Shown: positions 18,697 to 26,464 of the stretch, piece after piece
How the letters are laid out: every line of letters starts with the position of its first letter
Position numbering within the stretch: position 1 is the first letter of the stretch
DNA from: CAXMST01 sp963712765
GTDB lineage: Bacteria > Actinomycetota > Thermoleophilia > Solirubrobacterales > 70-9
Assembly: GCA_963712765.1 (NCBI GenBank)
Contig: CAVQIX010000007.1
Span: 62,001 to 126,000 of the forward strand
Direction of reading: 5' to 3'
DNA length: 64,000 nt
The notes under the pieces: model-generated
What the model saw: the letters and a program-made list of their open reading frames with translations, nothing else
What the model was told of the DNA's origin: nothing
Databases searched by the model: none
Made by a program: the position numbers and the translations under genes

Positions 18697-19343
18697 GCTC
18701 GCCGTCGCGAATTCTCCTCGCGGACGATCACCGGGTCGTTCGCCGGGGCCTCCGCCTCGTCCTCGATTCCGAGCCTGACCTGCGCGTGGTCGCCGAGGCC
18801 GACGACGGCGCCGAGGCGCTCGCTCTGGGCCTCCGCACCGACCTCGACCTCGCCGTCCTCGACATCACGATGCCGCGGATGACCGGCCTGCAGGCGGGCC
18901 GGGAGCTGATCGGTCACCGGCCGCGGCTGCCGGTCATCTTCCTCTCCATGCACGACGGCGCGCAGTATCTGCAGGACGCACTCGACTGCGGTGCCGCCGG
19001 CTACGTTCCGAAGTCACTCGCCGACACGGCCCTTGTCGATTCCTGCAGGGGCGCGCTCCGCGGCGAGTCGTTCTATCCGGCGTCCGCGGGGTTCCGTAGG
19101 GACGGAAGTCTGCGCCGCGCTGGCGACGGCGGACCGGGTCGGATCGAACCGCTGACCGACCGGGAGCTCCAGATCGTGAAGCTGATCGCCGAGAGTCACT
19201 CCGGCCGCGAGATAGCCGGCCTGCTGACGATCAGCGAGAAGACGGTCGAGCGCCACCGCTCCAACATCCTCTCGAAGCTCGGCATGCGCGACCGGGTCGA
19301 GCTGACCCGGTACGCGATCCGGCGCGGCCTGGTCGAACCCTGA
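18693..19343 (+). CDS. NarL/FixJ-family response regulator (LuxR-type HTH)
   Basis: A 216-residue regulator with a GTG start overlapping the kinase stop. The receiver has the acidic pair ADDH, the phosphoacceptor D57 in VLDITMPRMTG and the switch Lys in GYVPKSLAD. The C-terminal LuxR/GerE HTH is LTDRELQIVKLIAESHSGRE, then the recognition part KTVERHRSNILSKLG. Autophosphorylation of the upstream kinase should control it. Targets are unknown; the coupling to purEK suggests the pair is expressed with nucleotide synthesis. Confidence 0.93.
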   Translation: MSSPSRILLADDHRVVRRGLRLVLDSEPDLRVVAEADDGAEALALGLRTDLDLAVLDITMPRMTGLQAGRELIGHRPRLPVIFLSMHDGAQYLQDALDCGAAGYVPKSLADTALVDSCRGALRGESFYPASAGFRRDGSLRRAGDGGPGRIEPLTDRELQIVKLIAESHSGREIAGLLTISEKTVERHRSNILSKLGMRDRVELTRYAIRRGLVEP

Positions 19344-19441
19344 CGCCTCCGTCGACTCGCAAGATGGGGGTCGACACCCATTGCATAAAGATGAAGTGGA
19401 GTGCATGCTTTAGCGACACCCCGAAGAAACGAGGTCCCGGA

Positions 19442-19663
19442 ATGGTCATCGGAATCACAGCCCCCTCCCGACCCGCGATCGTCGAGCGCGTCTGCCGCGG
19501 ATGCGGCGGGATCCTGGACGCCCCCAGGCAAGACCCCGCGACCGGGCTGCAGAGCCGGAAGTGCGCCGGATGCCGAAGCTGGTACCCGTGCGAGGCGACC
19601 TCTGCATCCGCTCGCGACGAGATGGCGGGGCGATCGCGCGACGAGCTCGAGATGGCATCGTGA
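19442..19663 (+). CDS. Zinc-ribbon microprotein
   Basis: A 73-residue protein from ATG 19442. It has two Cys pairs, CRGC and CAGC, with a further Cys in SWYPCE, separated by a spacer (GILDAPRQDPATGLQSR), the geometry of a small zinc ribbon. The C-terminus is charged. The stop overlaps the GTG of the next response regulator (GTGA), so it is probably translated together with it. I do not know a named family; a DNA-, RNA- or protein-binding accessory role is only an inference. Confidence 0.65.
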   Translation: MVIGITAPSRPAIVERVCRGCGGILDAPRQDPATGLQSRKCAGCRSWYPCEATSASARDEMAGRSRDELEMAS

Positions 19664-20298
19664 GGCTTCCGGCCGGAGCCGAATCAGCTGACCTGATCGA
19701 GCGACGCGAGAGCGCCCCCGTCCTGGTCGTCGACGACCATCCGGCGCTGAGGCGCGGGGTGGGCGCAATGCTCGAGGATGAGCCCGGCATCGGACCGGTG
19801 GCTGCGGCGGCGAGCGGCTCGGAGGCGATGGATCTCGTAGTGGGTCTGAGACCCCGGGTGGCCGTCCTCGACTACCACCTGCCCGACGAAGACGGGCTCT
19901 CTCTGTGCCTACGGTTGAAGAGCCGGAGCACACCGCCGAGAGTTCTCATCTACTCGGCTTTCGCCGACGAGCACCTGATGCCGCTGGCTCTGATCGCTGG
20001 AGCCGACTGGCTACTCAGCAAGGATGCGGACCCCGAGGATCTGAGCCGGGTGGTGCGGGAGCTCGCGGTGGGGAAGAGGCTGATGGCGCCGCCCTCGCCC
20101 GCAGCGATGGAGTCGGCCGGATCGCGACTCGACCCCGAGGATCTGCCGATCCTCGGAATGCTGGCCCACGGGACCGAGCCCGCGGAGATCGCCGCGACGC
20201 TCGGCATCGAGCCGGCCTGGCTGGGGCGTCGACGCCGGGCCATGCTTGAGCTGCTGGCCGGAGGCTCGCCCGGCAGGCTCAGGGCTGCTCGGGCCTGA
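19660..20298 (+). CDS. Orphan response regulator with degenerate LuxR-like HTH
   Basis: A 212-residue protein starting at a GTG (19660) that overlaps the zinc-ribbon stop. The receiver shows VLVVDDHPALRRGVGAML, D71 in AVLDYHLPDEDG and LLSKD, so all phosphorylation residues are present. The C-terminus (DLPILGMLAHGTEPAEIAAT then LGRRRRAMLELLAGG) looks like a LuxR HTH that is shorter and less conserved than in the NarL protein next door. No kinase is adjacent. The last 20 bases overlap the convergent PHP gene. Confidence 0.83.
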   Translation: MRLPAGAESADLIERRESAPVLVVDDHPALRRGVGAMLEDEPGIGPVAAAASGSEAMDLVVGLRPRVAVLDYHLPDEDGLSLCLRLKSRSTPPRVLIYSAFADEHLMPLALIAGADWLLSKDADPEDLSRVVRELAVGKRLMAPPSPAAMESAGSRLDPEDLPILGMLAHGTEPAEIAATLGIEPAWLGRRRRAMLELLAGGSPGRLRAARA

Positions 20299-21097
20299 CC
20301 GGCTCGCCCAGCCCGTAGGTGTTGTAGGCGCCCCAGCGGCTGAAGGTCTTGTGGGTCGGGCCGTGGAAATCCGAGGAGGCCGTCGGGATCAGGTCGAACT
20401 CCTCGCAGAGCTCGAGGCAGTGCCTGGTCTGCTCGGCCGTGTGGGGCGGATAGAAGGTTTCGATCCCGTCGAGGCCGGCGTCGGCGACCAGGTTCTCGAC
20501 CAGGTCGCGGACCTGCTCGGGTTCGGAGACGTCCCAGTAGGGGTGGGCGACGACGGCCAGACCACCGGCGTCGTGGATGATTCGCACGGCCTCCGGGGCC
20601 ATCGGCCACTCGCGTGAGACGAAGGCCTTGGCCCCCGGGACCAGGTACTCCTCGAAGAACGGCCCGAGGTCAGGACCGGCTCCGGCGGCCTTGGCGATGT
20701 GGGGGCGACCGATCGCGTCGGCGGCGCCGGCCTCAGCGACCGCGTCCTCGAAGCTGACCTCGACCCCGTGCTCGTTGAGCTTGGCGATGATCGACTTGGC
20801 CCGGTTGACCCGCTCCTGCTGGGCACGGTCGCAGGCGGGCTGGATCTTGTCGAGGTCGACCCAGTAGCCGCAGATATGGAGGTCCTCGGAGTACCTGTGA
20901 ACGCATGACATCTCGATCGCTGGGATGCACTCGATGCCGAGCTCGTCGGCGGTCTCGATCGCCTCCGGGACCCCGGCGACTCCGTCGTGGTCGGTGAGCG
21001 ACATCACCTCGATCCCGGCCTCGTGCGCGGCGCGAACGACACCCGCGGGCGGAAGCTGGCCATCGGACACGGTTGAATGTGACTGCAGGTCGATCAT
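20279..21097 (-). CDS. PHP-domain phosphoesterase (TrpH/RNase AM-like)
   Basis: A 272-residue PHP protein. The metal-binding motifs are HSTVSDGQLPP near residue 6, LTDHDGVAG near 35, CIPAIEMSC near 60, VVAHPYWD near 180 and TASSDFHGP near 240, which together supply the usual histidines and acids. Relatives hydrolyse 3',5'-nucleoside bisphosphates (for example pAp, a by-product of PAPS use) or trim RNA 5' ends. The pAp link would fit the APS kinase in this window. The gene is divergent from the Rrf2 regulator. Confidence 0.87.
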   Translation of the reverse strand: MIDLQSHSTVSDGQLPPAGVVRAAHEAGIEVMSLTDHDGVAGVPEAIETADELGIECIPAIEMSCVHRYSEDLHICGYWVDLDKIQPACDRAQQERVNRAKSIIAKLNEHGVEVSFEDAVAEAGAADAIGRPHIAKAAGAGPDLGPFFEEYLVPGAKAFVSREWPMAPEAVRIIHDAGGLAVVAHPYWDVSEPEQVRDLVENLVADAGLDGIETFYPPHTAEQTRHCLELCEEFDLIPTASSDFHGPTHKTFSRWGAYNTYGLGEPVRPEQP

Positions 21098-21107
21098 TGC
21101 GACCATT

Positions 21108-21127
21108 CTTACCTACTCATACCCGAC
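21108..21127. promoter_or_regulatory. AT-richer motif between the PHP and Rrf2 genes
   Basis: The divergent region contains CTTACCT then ATACCCGAC. The reverse complement of the first part (TATGAGTAGGTAAG) matches the TTTGAGTAGTTAGG motif upstream of the TauE/SafE gene at 11 of 14 positions. It sits 20-40 bases before the Rrf2 GTG, a position expected for autoregulation. It is a candidate operator only. Confidence 0.4.
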
Positions 21128-21145
21128 CGAGCACGGAGCCCAGCA

Positions 21146-21631
21146 GTGCGCATCTCAGCCAAAGCCGACTACGCCGTCCGAGCCGCGCTCGAGCTGGCGG
21201 CGAGCCCCAACGGGGCGCCGGTCAAGGGCACCGCACTCGCCGAGGCTCAACAGATCCCGCTGCAGTTCCTCGAACAGATCATGCTCGAGCTGAAGCGGGT
21301 GGGATTGGTGCGGACGAAGCGCGGCGCGGCCGGCGGCTACTGGCTCGCGCAGCCGGCGGCCGAGGTCACGGTCGCGGACGTGATCCGAGCGGTCGAGGGC
21401 CCACTCGCGAACATCCACGACCTCTCCCCCGAGGAGACCTCCTACTCGGGGCCGGCGGAGCAGCTGCGCGACGTATGGATCGCCGTCCGCGCCAACCTTC
21501 GCGCCGTCCTCGAGGCGGTCACGCTCGATGACCTCACGGCCGGTCGCCTCCCCGAGCCGGTCGCTTCACTGGTCGAGACGCCCGAGGCCTGGGTGGTTCG
21601 CGACACTGGAACTCACGAGATCCCGAACTGA
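21146..21631 (+). CDS. Rrf2-family transcriptional regulator
   Basis: A 161-residue protein with a GTG start (upstream GGAG). It has the classical Rrf2 layout: MRISAKADYAVRAALELA, the wHTH with ALAEAQQIPLQFLEQIMLEL, and the wing motif GLVRTKRGAAGGYWLA. There is no Cys cluster, so it is not an Fe-S IscR/NsrR type and is closer to the CymR/cysteine-metabolism group. The TauE/SafE transporter follows 129 bases downstream, which suggests it senses a sulfur signal. Confidence 0.9.
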   Translation: MRISAKADYAVRAALELAASPNGAPVKGTALAEAQQIPLQFLEQIMLELKRVGLVRTKRGAAGGYWLAQPAAEVTVADVIRAVEGPLANIHDLSPEETSYSGPAEQLRDVWIAVRANLRAVLEAVTLDDLTAGRLPEPVASLVETPEAWVVRDTGTHEIPN

Positions 21632-21659
21632 TTCCGCTCCGCTACAATCCTCCGCTCTA

Positions 21660-21678
21660 TTTTGAGTAGTTAGGTCAA
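21660..21678. promoter_or_regulatory. Candidate Rrf2 operator upstream of the TauE/SafE gene
   Basis: TTGA (21662-21665), nine bases, TCAA (21675-21678) form an inverted repeat containing GAGTAGTTAGG. The motif resembles, in the opposite orientation, the sequence before the Rrf2 gene. It lies in the AT-richest part of the 129-bp gap. Confidence 0.45.
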
Positions 21679-21760
21679 CAAAGGCCGCGAGCCGCCCCTT
21701 GGACATACGACCGGCACCCGCGGCGCCGACTCTCTTCCTCACCCCCGACACCACCTCTTG

Positions 21761-22798
21761 ATGGATCCAGCGCTCATCATCTTCGGCTTCGGCATCGGCG
21801 TACTCGTCGGCATGACCGGCATGGGCGGCGCCTCCCTGATGACGCCGCTGCTGATCCTCGTCTTCGGGATCAACCCGGTGACGGCGATCGGAACCGACAT
21901 CTTCTATGCCGCCGTGACCAAGACCGTCGGCGGCGTCCAACACCTGCGGGCGAAGACCGTCCACCGCGGGCTCGCGTTCTGGATGGCGGTCGGGTCGGTC
22001 CCGGCGGCGATAGCTGGAGTCGCGGTGATCGAGGCGCTGCAGGCCTCGGTCGGCGAGGACAAGCTCGAGCGGATCATCTTCGGGATGCTCGGCGCGACCC
22101 TGCTCGTGGTCGGGATCGCGACGATGCTGCGCACGGTCTTTCTCTCCGACGTGATCAAGGAGCGGTACGCCCTCCATCTGTACCGCCGCCACATCATCGC
22201 GGCGATCGCCACCGGCTTGATCACCGGCTTCATCATCGGCCTCACCTCGGCCGGCTCGGGCACCCTGATCGCGATCATCCTGATCGCGGTCTTCCGGCTC
22301 ACGCCCCAGCGAGTGGTCGGCACCGACATATTCCACGCCGCCGTACTGCTGTGGGCCGCGAGCGCAGCCCACCTCGTCGGCGGCAATATCGACTTTCCGC
22401 TGGCCGGGCAGATCATGCTGGGATCCGTTCCGGGGGTCCTCGTCGGCGGCCGTATCGCCTTCAGGACCGGCAGGAGCGTCCTGCGCGGGATCCTCTCCCT
22501 GGTTCTCGTCGCATCCGGCATCGTCCTGATCACCGAGGGAGACGCGGGGGTCGTCGCCGTCACCGCGGCGATCGTCTCGATCGGCTTCGGGATCCTCTTC
22601 ACCTACATCCTCCGCCGCGAGGTCAAGCTCCCTCACGGCGAGGGCGTGCGGATGTACAGCATGGTGAAGATGCCCTGGCACCGAAGTCCGCCGCCGTATC
22701 GAATGGAGAACGGCAAGGTCGTCGCCAACGAGGACGGCCGGGACCCCGAGGCGGCCGAGCCCGGGGAGCCACGGGAAGAGACCGGCGCGCGCAACTAG
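21761..22798 (+). CDS. TauE/SafE-family sulfite/organosulfonate exporter
   Basis: A 345-residue polytopic protein (about eight helices). The first half begins IIFGFGIGVLVGMTGMGGAS and LLILVFGINPVTAIGTD, and the second half repeats the family motif as TGFIIGLTSAGSGTLIAIIL and RLTPQRVVGTDIFHA. This internal duplication with GxGG and GTD is typical of TauE/SafE. The C-terminal 60 residues are hydrophilic. ATG 21761 is preferred to the TTG immediately before it. With the Rrf2 regulator and the sulfur operon nearby, sulfite export is likely. Confidence 0.86.
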   Translation: MDPALIIFGFGIGVLVGMTGMGGASLMTPLLILVFGINPVTAIGTDIFYAAVTKTVGGVQHLRAKTVHRGLAFWMAVGSVPAAIAGVAVIEALQASVGEDKLERIIFGMLGATLLVVGIATMLRTVFLSDVIKERYALHLYRRHIIAAIATGLITGFIIGLTSAGSGTLIAIILIAVFRLTPQRVVGTDIFHAAVLLWAASAAHLVGGNIDFPLAGQIMLGSVPGVLVGGRIAFRTGRSVLRGILSLVLVASGIVLITEGDAGVVAVTAAIVSIGFGILFTYILRREVKLPHGEGVRMYSMVKMPWHRSPPPYRMENGKVVANEDGRDPEAAEPGEPREETGARN

Positions 22799-22868
22799 CG
22801 CCTGCTCGCGCCCCGCTGAACCGGCCGCCGGCCCCGGGGCCTCTCCGGCGGTCGATAGGCTGAGGGCC

Positions 22869-24173
22869 ATGGACTTCTCCCCTGGATCGCGGCTCGAGGA
22901 GCTGCGCGAACGTGTCCGCTCCTTCATGGAGACCGAGGTCTACCCGGTCGAGGTCGAGGCGATGACCGCGCTCGACGACGAGGTCAAACCGGGGGTCGCC
23001 TATCCCGAGATCATCGTCGGGATCCGCGAGAAGGCCCGCGAGCAGGGCCTGTGGAACCTGTTCATGCCGAACGAGGAGCTCGGCGCCGGACTGACCAACT
23101 GGGAGTACGGGCTGCTCTGCGAGGAGATGGGCCGCAGCCCGGTCGTCGCTCCGATGGCGTTCAACTGCGCCGCACCCGACACGGGCAACATGGAGATCCT
23201 CGAGGAGCACGGGACCGAGGAGCAGAAGCAGCGCTGGCTGGAGCCGATGCTGCACGGGCACCACCGCTCCTGCTTCTCGATGACCGAGCCGGAGGTGGCG
23301 GGATCGGACCCGACCACGCTGCAGGCCCGGGCCGAGCTCGACGAGGGCGCCGGCGAGTGGGTGATCAACGGCCACAAGTGGTACACGTCGGGCGCGGTAG
23401 GAGCCGACTTCGCGATTGCGATGGTGGTCACCGATCCCGAAGCTCATCAGTACGCACGGGCGAGCATGATTATCGTCCCCACCGACAACCCGGGATTCGA
23501 TCTCGTCCGCTCGATCTCGGTGATGGGCCACGACAAGGGGCCCGGCCACTGCGAGATCAGATACGAGGATTGCCGGGTTCCGGAGTCGAACCTGCTCGGC
23601 CCGCGCCAGGGAGGCTTCGTGATCGCCCAAGACCGCCTCGGACCCGGCCGCATCCACCACTGCATGCGAGCGATAGGGACCTGCGAGCGGGCGATCGAGT
23701 TGATGTGCCGCCGCGCCAACACTCGTGAGGCCTTCGGCGGCAAGCTCGCCGACAAGCAGTTCATCCAGGACTTCATCGCCAAGAGCCGGATGGAGACCGA
23801 GCAGGCGCGCCTGCTGACTCTGAAGGCGGCCTGGCTGATGGACACCCAGGGCAAGCGCGAGGCGCGGCGCGAGATCTCGATGATCAAGGTGGTCGCCGCC
23901 AACGTCGTCATGGAAGTGCTCGACCGCGCGATCCAGGTCCACGGTTCGCTCGGCATGTCCGACGACACCCCACTGGCGATGATGTGGCGCTACAGCCGCA
24001 TGCTCAAGGTCGCCGACGGCCCCGACGAGGTCCACAAGATGGTGATCGCCCGCCGCGAGCTCAACCATTGGGCCAAGGAGGCCGAGGGCGAGGAGGCGCC
24101 TATGACCTCAGCCGAGAACGAGTCCAAGGCCAACGGCACCCCCGCCCCGCCGGCGCGCACCGCAGCGGGCTGA
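22869..24173 (+). CDS. Acyl-CoA dehydrogenase, ACAD10/ACAD11 type
   Basis: A 434-residue acyl-CoA dehydrogenase. The N-terminal helical part is followed by CFSMTEPEVAGSDPTTLQAR (FAD-binding), WVINGHKWYTSGAVGADFAI, and GHDKGPGHCEIRYEDCRVP. The C-terminal region has AIQVHGSLGMSDDTPLAMMW. The protein ends with an alanine- and proline-rich tail. The LNHWAKE and GRIHHCMRAIG segments and the motif set resemble the dehydrogenase part of ACAD10/ACAD11. Downstream are an APH-like kinase (24770-25822) and a HAD hydrolase (25847-26464), the other two ACAD10 modules. Confidence 0.87.
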   Translation: MDFSPGSRLEELRERVRSFMETEVYPVEVEAMTALDDEVKPGVAYPEIIVGIREKAREQGLWNLFMPNEELGAGLTNWEYGLLCEEMGRSPVVAPMAFNCAAPDTGNMEILEEHGTEEQKQRWLEPMLHGHHRSCFSMTEPEVAGSDPTTLQARAELDEGAGEWVINGHKWYTSGAVGADFAIAMVVTDPEAHQYARASMIIVPTDNPGFDLVRSISVMGHDKGPGHCEIRYEDCRVPESNLLGPRQGGFVIAQDRLGPGRIHHCMRAIGTCERAIELMCRRANTREAFGGKLADKQFIQDFIAKSRMETEQARLLTLKAAWLMDTQGKREARREISMIKVVAANVVMEVLDRAIQVHGSLGMSDDTPLAMMWRYSRMLKVADGPDEVHKMVIARRELNHWAKEAEGEEAPMTSAENESKANGTPAPPARTAAG

Positions 24174-24309
24174 GACTCCCCGTTACCCGGCGCCAACGCC
24201 CTCCGGACTCCTTACCTGGATACCCGACGGGCAGGTGAGGCAGCAGTCCTCCGCCGGGGCATCCTGCCGGGACCGGTTGCCAAGCCCGCTGGAGCTGCCG
24301 CCGGCTGAG

Positions 24310-24332
24310 CCGCCCGGCGGCGCCCCGGGCGG
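24310..24332. terminator. GC-rich hairpin at the 3' end of the PepSY-like gene
   Basis: CCGCCCGG (24310-24317) and CCGGGCGG (24325-24332) form an eight-base perfect stem with a seven-base loop. It lies directly after the stop of the minus-strand gene at 24333 and opposite the end of the acyl-CoA dehydrogenase gene. There is no T tract, as is common in high-GC genomes. Confidence 0.45.
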
Positions 24333-24662
24333 TCAGTTCGAGTCGTTCGCCTCCGACCCGCTCTCGGCCTCCGAGCCGAGATGGCTGAACTGCTTGTCCA
24401 GGTGGACGTCGGTCTGGCTGCCGTCGGGCAGCGTCACCTCGACCTCGTAGGCGCCCTCCTCGTCGCCGACCTCGGTCTCGGTCACCTCGCCCCCGCCGGT
24501 CACCTCGAGCGCCGCCTTCGACGCCTGATCCAGGGCCGAGCCGGTGATCGGGGTGTCGCTGGAATCGTCGTCGCCCGAGCCGGCTACCGCCACCCCGGCG
24601 CCGCCGAGGGCGAGCGCACCGGCCGCGGCGACTGCCGCGGCGATCTTCCTGTTCGTTCTCAT
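24333..24662 (-). CDS. Secreted PepSY-like small protein
   Basis: A 109-residue protein with a classic signal peptide (MRTNRKIAAAVAAAGALALG then AGVAVAG) and a strong GAAGGAGG ribosome site. The mature part has a helix ALDQASKAALEVTGGGEV and a strand pair EGAYEVEVTLPDGSQTDVHL, the layout of a single PepSY domain (protease-inhibitor-like or periplasmic calcium/flavin-linked modules). The C-terminus is rich in Ser, Glu and Asn. It is exported; the function is not known. Confidence 0.75.
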   Translation of the reverse strand: MRTNRKIAAAVAAAGALALGGAGVAVAGSGDDDSSDTPITGSALDQASKAALEVTGGGEVTETEVGDEEGAYEVEVTLPDGSQTDVHLDKQFSHLGSEAESGSEANDSN

Positions 24663-24769
24663 CGTTACTACCTCCTTCGCGTCTGCACGCGTTCGTGGTT
24701 TGCGCCTCGACTTCTACGAGGCGGCGATGAGGTAGCGGTGAGAGCCCGCTTGAGGAGATCTTTCGGAGG

Positions 24770-25822
24770 TCAGTCCAGGCGCCGCTCGGCCTCGTCGGCG
24801 GCCTCGACCAGGCGCTCGACCGTGCGCGAGAAGGTCTTGGTCGCCTCGTCCTCACCCTGCTGAGAGCCGTACTGGCCGGCGGCGTAGCGGGCGAAGACGC
24901 CCTCGAGGATGATCGCCAGCTTCCAGTAGCCGAGGGCGACGTAGAAGTCGATCTCGGAGAGGTCACGGCCGGAGCGCTCAGCGTAGCGGGCCTTGACTTC
25001 CTCGCGGCCGATGAAACCGGGCGCCATCGTCGCCGGCTCGAACAGCGGCAGCAGGTCGTCGCCGTCCTCGGCCCAGTAGACGATCAGCAGGCCAACGTCG
25101 GTGAGCGGGTCCCCGAGCGTGCAGAGCTCCCAATCCACCACCGCCGCCACCTCCCCGTCGCGGTCGAGGATCATGTTGTCAAGCCGGTAGTCGCCGTGGA
25201 CGATCGTCGCCGGTCCCTGCTCGGGGATCCGGGCGGCGAGCCGGTCGTGGACCTCGTTGACCAGGGGGAACTCGCGCGTCTTCGACTTCTCCCACTGCCC
25301 CAGCCAGCGGTGCAGGGTTCGGGCGACATGGTCTTCCCTCTTGCCCAGATCCCCGAGCCCGGCCTTGTCGGGATCGACCCCGTGCAGGATGAGGAGCGTG
25401 TCGACCACGCGCTCGCCGATTGCCCGCCGGTCCTTCTCCCCGAAGGTGTCGGCGTCGCCGCGAACGCGGAGGATCGGCCCGTCGAGGAACTCCATCACGT
25501 AGAAGGGCGCCTCGTTTACGGACTCGTCCTCGCAGAAGCCGACGACCGGCGGAACCGGGACCGGGGTATCGGCGAGGCCCGAGACCACCTTGTGCTCGCG
25601 GCCCATGTCGTGGGCGGAGCCGAGTCGCTTGCCGAGTGGCGGGCGCCTCAATGCCCAGCGACGGCCGTTCGCGTCGGTGACCGAGTAGGTGAGATTGGAG
25701 CGACCGCCGGCGATCATCTCGAACTCGAGCGGCGTCTCCACAGCCTCGATGTTGGCCTCAAACCAGGCCTCGACGCCTTCGCGGTCGATCCCGTCCGGCG
25801 TCTCGCTTGGCTCGTCGCTCAT
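24770..25822 (-). CDS. APH-family kinase, ACAD10/11-associated
   Basis: A 350-residue aminoglycoside-phosphotransferase-like kinase from ATG 25822 (an upstream alternative at 25861 is unlikely). It has FEMIAGGRSNLTYSVTDANG with the glycine-rich region, RRPPLGKRLGSAHDMGREH, the catalytic HGDYRLDNMILDRDGEV (HxDxxxxN) and VVDWELCTLGDP. This is the subgroup fused to acyl-CoA dehydrogenases in ACAD10/ACAD11, where it phosphorylates hydroxyacyl-CoA. It runs on the opposite strand to, and starts 25 bases from, the HAD gene. Confidence 0.87.
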   Translation of the reverse strand: MSDEPSETPDGIDREGVEAWFEANIEAVETPLEFEMIAGGRSNLTYSVTDANGRRWALRRPPLGKRLGSAHDMGREHKVVSGLADTPVPVPPVVGFCEDESVNEAPFYVMEFLDGPILRVRGDADTFGEKDRRAIGERVVDTLLILHGVDPDKAGLGDLGKREDHVARTLHRWLGQWEKSKTREFPLVNEVHDRLAARIPEQGPATIVHGDYRLDNMILDRDGEVAAVVDWELCTLGDPLTDVGLLIVYWAEDGDDLLPLFEPATMAPGFIGREEVKARYAERSGRDLSEIDFYVALGYWKLAIILEGVFARYAAGQYGSQQGEDEATKTFSRTVERLVEAADEAERRLD

Positions 25823-25846
25823 CGAGGCTAACCCTATTGTTCCCCC

Positions 25847-26464
25847 ATGGCCGAACGTCAAGAGCGTGGGCTGCTCGTCGACTTCGGCGGCGTGCTGACG
25901 ACCAACATCTGGAGCTCGTTCCGCTCCTTCAGCGACAACGAGGGCCTCGAGCCGGACACGGTCAAGGAGGTCTTCCGCAGCGACGGCGAGGGACTCGCCC
26001 TGCTGCGCTCGCTGGAGAAGGGGGAGCTGCCTGACGAGGACTTCGAGGCCCGCTTCGGCGCCCTGTTGGGGGTCGAGCCGGAAGACCTGATCGACCGCCT
26101 CTTCGCCGGGCTCGGGCCGGACGAGACGATGGTCGCGGCGGTCAAGGCGGTCAAAGCGGTGGGGATCCCCACCGGACTGATCTCCAACTCCTGGGGGACC
26201 GGGATCTACGATCGGGCGCCGCTGGAGATCTTCGACGCCACCGTGATCTCAGGCGACGTCGGCCTGCACAAGCCTCAACCCGAGATCTACGAGCTCGGCG
26301 CCGAGCGCATCGGGGTCCCGCCAAGCGCCTGCGTCTTCGTCGACGACCTGCGGGAGAACGTGGCCGGCGCCGAGAAGGTCGGGATGACCGCGATCCTGCA
26401 CCGGGATTCAGCGGCGACGGTCGAGCGGCTCGCCGACCTGTTCGCCCTCGAATCGGTCGAATGA
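25847..26464 (+). CDS. HAD-superfamily hydrolase (subfamily IA, epoxide-hydrolase-N-like)
   Basis: A 205-residue HAD phosphatase. Motif I is LLVDFGGVLTTNIW (D...G with the second Asp replaced by Gly, as in the soluble epoxide hydrolase N-terminal type). Motif II is GLISNSWG, the Lys is in DVGLHKPQPEIYELG, and motif III is CVFVDDLRENVAGAEKVG. This is the HAD flavour found as the N-terminal module of ACAD10. It starts 25 bases from the divergent APH-like kinase gene, so the two probably share a regulatory region. The substrate is likely a phosphorylated acyl or hydroxyacyl intermediate. Confidence 0.85.
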   Translation: MAERQERGLLVDFGGVLTTNIWSSFRSFSDNEGLEPDTVKEVFRSDGEGLALLRSLEKGELPDEDFEARFGALLGVEPEDLIDRLFAGLGPDETMVAAVKAVKAVGIPTGLISNSWGTGIYDRAPLEIFDATVISGDVGLHKPQPEIYELGAERIGVPPSACVFVDDLRENVAGAEKVGMTAILHRDSAATVERLADLFALESVE

